Shown: positions 59,571 through 64,000 of the stretch, one piece after another
Layout of the letters: every line of letters begins with the position of its first letter
Position numbering within the stretch: the first letter of the stretch is position 1
DNA from: Betaproteobacteria bacterium
Lineage (GTDB): Bacteria; Pseudomonadota; Gammaproteobacteria; Burkholderiales; Usitatibacteraceae
DNA: 64,000 nucleotides
Reading direction: 5' to 3'
Assembly (NCBI GenBank): GCA_016720925.1
Contig: JADKJR010000004.1
Location: 62,001 to 126,000 of the forward strand
Translations under genes and position numbers: made by a program
The notes under the pieces: model-generated
Seen by the model: only the letters and a program-made list of their open reading frames with translations
Database searches by the model: none
Told to the model about the DNA's origin: nothing

Positions 59571-61724
59571 CTAATTCGCAAGTTCAAGCTTCATGTGCGT
59601 ACGCGAAAGCAACGGCTTTTCTTCCGCTTCATGGACCGGCAGCCAGATACCGACGGCGGGCGCTTCATGTGACCAGGCCGCCGCACTGGCAAAGAGCGGT
59701 TCGGCCGGATCGAGCAAATAGCCAATGCGCTGTACTTCGTCCCAATTCTTTGATTGAGGGTGGTACTTGCGGAACCACTTCGCGTTGACGAGATAGTCGT
59801 TGGCAAATTTCTCGCGATACAGGATCTCCAGCAACCCAAGCCAGAACTCTTCCGTATGTGGCCGGCTGTAGGCGGCATATTTCAGGAGCCGTTTCGCGAA
59901 CTCGGCGGCACCTTCGTCATGGACCCTGCCAGCCTGGCTCAACAAACGCTGGGGCGCATCCAGCGCCGGCTTCAGGATCGCGATGTCCTGATAGCGGCTC
60001 TCCAGATAACGCATGCGGCGGGCTCGCAAGTCATTGGCGGGAGCGCTTGTTTCTTCCTTGGGTGCCGGCGAGGCAAAATCGAGCTCCACGCCAGGATTAC
60101 CGGGCGCGACCTTGAGCTGCTGGGAGGCGGTCGGCGGCAATTCGAAATGAATTTCTGGCGCGTTGGGCGCGGTGGCCGCGTTAGTATCGACTTCAGCGCT
60201 ATGCCGGGCTGAAAACGCGGGCGCTTTCATCTCGACCGTTTTCGCGGTGAAATCGGCATTGGTCACGCTGCTGGCGCGTGGCGCCGCACGCGGTTTGTGC
60301 GACTCCGCCATTACTTCCGCCACGTAGTCATCGGCCTGTTGCGGCAAGATGCGGAATGTTTCCGCGCGCGCGCGCAGATGACGCCGCACGAACCAGAACG
60401 CGGCGCCGGCAAGCAGCATCGCGGCCGCAGCGATCAACAAAATCTTCGACAATGAAAGCGGCGATTCAACGGGTTTTGCGGGAGCCACGATTTTCGGGGA
60501 TGGCTTCGCGGGCTCGATTACCGGGGGAACGACGGTAGCCACGGGAGCGCTGGTGACCTCGGGCGCCGGTACGGCGGGATTCGCCGTTTGGCCGTCCGGC
60601 GCGGGTGTGGGACGATTGACATTAAGCGTGCGCTCGGCAGCGCTGACGCGTGCGGCAAGGCTGACCAGCTCCTTTTCCAGCAACGTGATCCGGTGATGGC
60701 GTTCGAGCAACGCGGACGTGAGATCGTCGGTGTCGAGTATCAGTTGCCGCCGCCGCAGGTCAGCGCGCATTTCCTCGCTTGCCACCGGCAGGTTGTTCAC
60801 GCTTTCGGCGTCGAGCGAAAGCCTCAGTTTTGGCCCATCCGATCGGCCTTTCTTTGCAACATCCGTTGTATCGGTGCGCGGCGCCGGCCTGTCCGCACGT
60901 TTACTTCGCGGCGCGGCGGCGGAAGGAGCGGGTTTGGCAATCGGTGCAATCCCCGGCGGAACGTTGACGGGGAGATCGGCGCGTGCAGAGGTTCGCGCCG
61001 AGCCGGACGCCGCAGATCGTTTCGTACGCGGTGGGCGCGCCTTGCCGATTCGGGAAGCGTCAAGTGCGAGCGGCGCGTCGGCTTCACCCACGACAGGCGG
61101 CAAAATAACGGCGGGCGGCGCGGTGATCGATTGCACCGTTTGGGCCAGTGACGCGTCAAGAATCAGTGCCGCATCGCTTGCGCGGCCATCGGTTCTTCCA
61201 ACGCCCGCGGGTGGAGGATCCAGCAGCAGGCTGAATTCGCGGCTGCGCACCCCGTGTTGGACCTGTTCGCGGATAACAATGCCGATGGCCGGTTCGTTCA
61301 CCGGCAAACGCGAGCGAATCACCAGGAAGTATTTCTTGTCCAGCCGTTCAAAACTGATCTCCGCATTTTCCAGGAACGGAATGCCGGCGTTGGTGGGCCG
61401 TGTGCCCATCGTGAAACGCGAAGGCGTGACTTCCTCGGTGGCGTCGGTTGCCTCGATGGGGATTTTTACCCACAGCGGGCTGCCAAGCAACGAAAGCACC
61501 TCGGGCATACCGAGGCGCGAATGAGTATTCTGGGCGTAACTGGCGGGTGAGCCAACGAGCGCGGCGACCAGCATCGCGATGCGCAATGCGCCGCGCGATG
61601 TTACCCGTGACGCGAAGCGCGAGTTGACAGGTGCAGGGGACGCAACCCGATGGGCGTGCGCGGGCACGGACGGGAGCGCCGTCACCGCGGATTGGTTGAA
61701 TCGAAAAGGCCCGATTTGCATCAC
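59571..61724 (-). CDS. FimV-like protein with LysM-free N-terminal domain
   Basis: 717 residues. Signal-type region (about 45-65, ALRIAMLVAALVGSPASYAQ), a FimV N-terminal domain (about 70-175; LGMPEVLSLLGSPLWVKIPIE..., ISFERLDKKYFLVIRSRLPVNEPAIGIVI), a long Pro/Ala/Lys-rich region, one membrane helix (about 430-447, SKILLIAAAAMLLAGAAFWFV), then an acidic cytoplasmic C-terminus (YLVNAKWFRKYHPQSKNWDEVQRIGYLLDP). FimV-like proteins organise type IV pilus assembly and cell polarity. No LysM was recognised. The first gene of a run with a PilZ gene downstream. Confidence 0.8.
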   Translation of the reverse strand: MMQIGPFRFNQSAVTALPSVPAHAHRVASPAPVNSRFASRVTSRGALRIAMLVAALVGSPASYAQNTHSRLGMPEVLSLLGSPLWVKIPIEATDATEEVTPSRFTMGTRPTNAGIPFLENAEISFERLDKKYFLVIRSRLPVNEPAIGIVIREQVQHGVRSREFSLLLDPPPAGVGRTDGRASDAALILDASLAQTVQSITAPPAVILPPVVGEADAPLALDASRIGKARPPRTKRSAASGSARTSARADLPVNVPPGIAPIAKPAPSAAAPRSKRADRPAPRTDTTDVAKKGRSDGPKLRLSLDAESVNNLPVASEEMRADLRRRQLILDTDDLTSALLERHHRITLLEKELVSLAARVSAAERTLNVNRPTPAPDGQTANPAVPAPEVTSAPVATVVPPVIEPAKPSPKIVAPAKPVESPLSLSKILLIAAAAMLLAGAAFWFVRRHLRARAETFRILPQQADDYVAEVMAESHKPRAAPRASSVTNADFTAKTVEMKAPAFSARHSAEVDTNAATAPNAPEIHFELPPTASQQLKVAPGNPGVELDFASPAPKEETSAPANDLRARRMRYLESRYQDIAILKPALDAPQRLLSQAGRVHDEGAAEFAKRLLKYAAYSRPHTEEFWLGLLEILYREKFANDYLVNAKWFRKYHPQSKNWDEVQRIGYLLDPAEPLFASAAAWSHEAPAVGIWLPVHEAEEKPLLSRTHMKLELAN

Positions 61725-61814
61725 ATTCTTTTGACTTGGTTAATCGATTGTTGGTTGCAATGAATCCTGATTCGGCATGTATTCATGTGGCAGAAATCAC
61801 GCTTCAAAAATCAG

Positions 61815-62045
61815 TTAGTCGACAGAAATATTCACTAAAAACGCCGCCTGTTCGTTCCCCTGACTTGCAATAACCTCTAGCTTCGGATGGGAGGATAACA
61901 GGCCCGGCGTGCCGGTCACCTCGCGATATAACCGGCAAAACACCACCATTTTCCCGCTTTGCCGGCTTTCCATCAAGAGTGGACGTGCATTTTCCCGCTC
62001 TCGCCGAAGTAGATTTGCATTGGGTTCAGCCATCATTCCCGCCAT
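61815..62045 (-). CDS. Small hypothetical protein
   Basis: 76 residues from ATG 62045, with GGAG nine nt upstream. MAGMMAEPNANLLRRERENARPLLM then SGKMVVFCRLYREV and FLVNISVD. Compact, no membrane segment. Not recognised. Lies in the ~480-bp space between the PilZ gene and the FimV-like gene on the same strand; the rest of that space is otherwise empty apart from the hairpin at 62165. Confidence 0.45.
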   Translation of the reverse strand: MAGMMAEPNANLLRRERENARPLLMESRQSGKMVVFCRLYREVTGTPGLLSSHPKLEVIASQGNEQAAFLVNISVD

Positions 62046-62164
62046 GATCTTCGCTCCACGTGAGTATTCTCTATGAGCAATTTCACGTTTTCCGACAATC
62101 CCGTGCAAAGTCACAAAGGTTTACATGCCGGCGTGGCAGTGAGGGGGAACGGCGACGCGGAAAT

Positions 62165-62182
62165 CGCCCGCGCATACGGGCG
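62165..62182 (-). terminator. Hairpin after the PilZ gene
   Basis: CGCCCG / CGGGCG with a 6-nt loop, 27-44 bp past the stop of the minus-strand PilZ gene; on that strand followed by ATTTCC. Terminator-like but with a weak U tract. Confidence 0.45.
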
Positions 62183-62208
62183 ACAGGGGCAGGGTATGGC
62201 GCGCGCCG

Positions 62209-63711
62209 TTATGGCGCCAGGGTCGCGTCAAACGCGGCCATGCGCCAGCCGATGCCTTGCTGACGGACGCGCCGCAAGTACAGCTCATAAGTGCGGGCTT
62301 CCAGCGTGACTGCCAGCAGGGAATTCGCAACATAGGTCTTGTCGCTGACAATCACCGAGTCGGCGAAGCCGTCGTCGGCGGTTCCCGTGATCAGGATGCC
62401 TTCGGTCGGCTGCCACATGTTGGTGGCTTCATCCACCCGGTCCATCGCGACGAAGACAGGCGCCTTGGAAAGTACCTTTACGCCGATGAGGGTCGCAGAC
62501 GGCTTCTGCAAACTCGATTTGCGGACCACCACGCCCAGCACGCACGGGCGGCCCTTTTCGAGGCGAATGGCGAGCAGGTCATCGACATGCACATGCCGGG
62601 CATCGTCCTCGACCATGTCCAGTCCCAATCCGCCTTCGCTGATGTCGATCAATTGAATGGCGTTGCGGATACCAATTTCGGTCCCGCCACCGGCGAGCGA
62701 ATGCAGTTTTTCCGGCGAGAACGCCATGCGGCAAATCTCTTCAAAGCCGAAAAATACGCCCACCGGTGAATTCAATCCGATGGCCATGCGTTTGCTGCGC
62801 TGCTTGCGCGCGGCTTCGATCAACGTGAATTCACGTTCCAGGAAATCGATGACCGCGACGTGGTCTTCCATCGCCGCACCCATGCCGATGCCCCACCCGG
62901 GAAAAATCACGCCGTGATGAAATTCCCGAAGCGAGCGCGCCAACTGCCGCTGCAAGGGACGCAGGCTCAGGAACAGATGCGCGCCATCTCCCGGCGCATA
63001 GGGCGTGAGGCCGCGCTGCGGAACGTTGGTATTGACGCCCAGCGTCGGCTCACCGGCAACCGGTACCCGCGTGAGCCACAGCGCGCCCATCCATTCGATT
63101 AGCCAGGTGTCGAGGATTTCAAGGCGCTTCGGCGGCAAATTGCCGCTCGAAAAACGATCCAGCAGCAACGCGCGTACATACAGCGCCTCGACGTTGGCAT
63201 CAATCTGCCGGTCTTCGATGCGCACGCTCAGCACGGTCGCATCGACGCCGAACGCGACAGCGGTGCGAAAAATTTCATGCAGCCATTCGCGCGCAGTCGT
63301 GTCAGGCCGGCTGCCCGCAGTGGTTCGCCATTTGATTGCGTGCCCGGAGAGTACGATCGCCAGCGCACAGATTGCTGCGCGCGGCTGAATATCCGGATTG
63401 TCGTCGGCGAACGTGCGCAGGACACATTCGCGCGCCAGCCGCAGCAAATGTCCATAGCGCCCCGCGATCCATGCGCAGGTCGCCTGTTCCGGCCGGGTCT
63501 TGAGAAGTCCGGTTTTGAGCAACTGTTCGCGATCCACGCGACTGACTTCATCGAAGTTGCGCAAGGTCTGCGTCAATAACTTCGCGGCCTCGGTCGGCGT
63601 GAGCCCGGCGAGGGTTTTTTCAAGCGCACGGTGCCGGGCGGTGATCTCGTCGTGCGCGGCATTCGATACGCCATATGCCGGGCCGGTCCAGGTGGAATGG
63701 AGTGTGTTCAT
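62209..63711 (-). CDS. PilZ-domain protein, long helical N-terminus
   Basis: About 500 residues from ATG 63711 (MNTLHSTWTG); ATG 63738 is possible. Helical part (about 20-300) includes YVRALLLDRFSSGNLPPKRLEILDTWLIEWMGA and LGVNTNVPQRGL, equivalent to motifs of the PilZ protein at 57873; C-terminal PilZ domain near 370-460 with AIQLIDISEGGLGLDMV, the D-S--G motif. A c-di-GMP effector candidate. Terminator-like hairpin follows; the gene before it (63749 onward) runs to the window's right end. Confidence 0.82.
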   Translation of the reverse strand: MNTLHSTWTGPAYGVSNAAHDEITARHRALEKTLAGLTPTEAAKLLTQTLRNFDEVSRVDREQLLKTGLLKTRPEQATCAWIAGRYGHLLRLARECVLRTFADDNPDIQPRAAICALAIVLSGHAIKWRTTAGSRPDTTAREWLHEIFRTAVAFGVDATVLSVRIEDRQIDANVEALYVRALLLDRFSSGNLPPKRLEILDTWLIEWMGALWLTRVPVAGEPTLGVNTNVPQRGLTPYAPGDGAHLFLSLRPLQRQLARSLREFHHGVIFPGWGIGMGAAMEDHVAVIDFLEREFTLIEAARKQRSKRMAIGLNSPVGVFFGFEEICRMAFSPEKLHSLAGGGTEIGIRNAIQLIDISEGGLGLDMVEDDARHVHVDDLLAIRLEKGRPCVLGVVVRKSSLQKPSATLIGVKVLSKAPVFVAMDRVDEATNMWQPTEGILITGTADDGFADSVIVSDKTYVANSLLAVTLEARTYELYLRRVRQQGIGWRMAAFDATLAP

Positions 63712-63748
63712 CGGTTTGTCGCCAGCGTCATTATTCATCGTGGCGGCG

Positions 63749-64000
63749 CTAACGCGGCGCCAATCCGAGAATGGCCTGCGTGGCCCGCACCAGCGAGGCG
63801 TGCATCGTCCGCTGTCCCGAATCGTCGCGCCCCAGCAATGCGGAGGCGCTCCAGTCGGCCGGCGCCGCGAATGTTCCTGTTGTCACGGCGGTTCCCGGCG
63901 CGCGGGCAAAGCGCCGTGCCATCGCGTCAATCTGCGGCATCGCTGCGTCGTTCGGAAATTGAAGGGCGAAGGCCTGCACCAGTTCGCCGAATTCGGTGGC
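63749..64000 (-). CDS. C-terminal part of an unknown protein (5' end beyond window)
   Basis: The frame is open to the right edge; about 83 residues are visible: TEFGELVQAFALQFPNDAAMPQIDAM, then a Pro/Ala/Thr segment and a helix SLVRATQAILGLAPR. Same strand as the PilZ genes and 37 bp before the next gene, so probably the same transcript. No family can be assigned from this part. Confidence 0.6.
   Translation of the reverse strand, partial: ATEFGELVQAFALQFPNDAAMPQIDAMARRFARAPGTAVTTGTFAAPADWSASALLGRDDSGQRTMHASLVRATQAILGLAPR

Noticed and set aside
1..64000. Prophage, plasmid or secretion-system cluster
   Set aside because: No integrase, capsid, replication, conjugation or secretion core gene was seen.

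Overview
The window looks like chromosomal DNA of a GC-rich, non-enteric Gram-negative bacterium, most likely a betaproteobacterium. The pointers are two Bug/TctC-type periplasmic receptors, a DUF2788 protein, an MCE lipid-transport cluster, a FimV-like protein next to PilZ proteins, and a TonB-dependent receptor. I see no rRNA, tRNA, CRISPR array, prophage or plasmid function. Most genes are ordinary chromosomal genes packed in short runs.

Layout. 0-5 kb: the end of a TPR protein, a VanZ-like membrane protein, and an MCE transporter (permease, MCE protein, lipoprotein) without an ATPase gene. 5-10.3 kb: GST, rlmJ, a flavin-reductase-like protein, a kinase fusion, a Cys-cluster protein and a spermidine-synthase-like protein. 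10.4-14.1 kb: glgC-glgA (glycogen synthesis) and a lysophospholipid acyltransferase. 14.1-17.2 kb: a large winged-helix/NTPase/TPR regulator divergent from a small membrane protein. 17.2-22.5 kb: minus-strand genes, including a tight TctC, glutaredoxin, heme-d1-type propeller and RraA-like run. 22.6-26.0 kb: a cassette-like island with one well-formed integron attC site, an acetyltransferase cassette, a frameshifted acyltransferase, a tiny membrane ORF and a membrane protein, spaced by copies of a second repeat. 26-41 kb: thioredoxin-CcdA fusion, second TctC receptor, OPT transporter, gamma-glutamyltransferase, class III aminotransferase, degenerate EAL protein, adhesin-like DUF2807 protein and FeoB. 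41-45 kb: K+ channel, then a REP-associated tyrosine transposase (RAYT) with its own hairpin element touching the stop codon, and an exported MetX-like hydrolase. 45-54 kb: PGDYG protein, CBS protein, acyl-CoA synthetase, transglutaminase-like/TPR lipoprotein, LytS/LytTR two-component pair and a TonB receptor. 54-64 kb: pseudouridine-synthase-like protein with altered catalytic residue, CPA2 antiporter, tandem-repeat secreted protein, SRAP protein, and a surface-motility-flavoured block (two related PilZ proteins around a FimV-like protein).

The strongest unexplained structure is a dispersed family of about 65-bp hairpin elements. I count eight copies, all between recognised genes and all in the same orientation, and one of them abuts the RAYT gene. 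This looks like a resident RAYT/REP system seeding the genome. The second is the integrase-less cassette island at 22.6-26.0 kb with its own family of roughly 60-118-bp repeats, two of which end at a GTTAGC core-like boundary.
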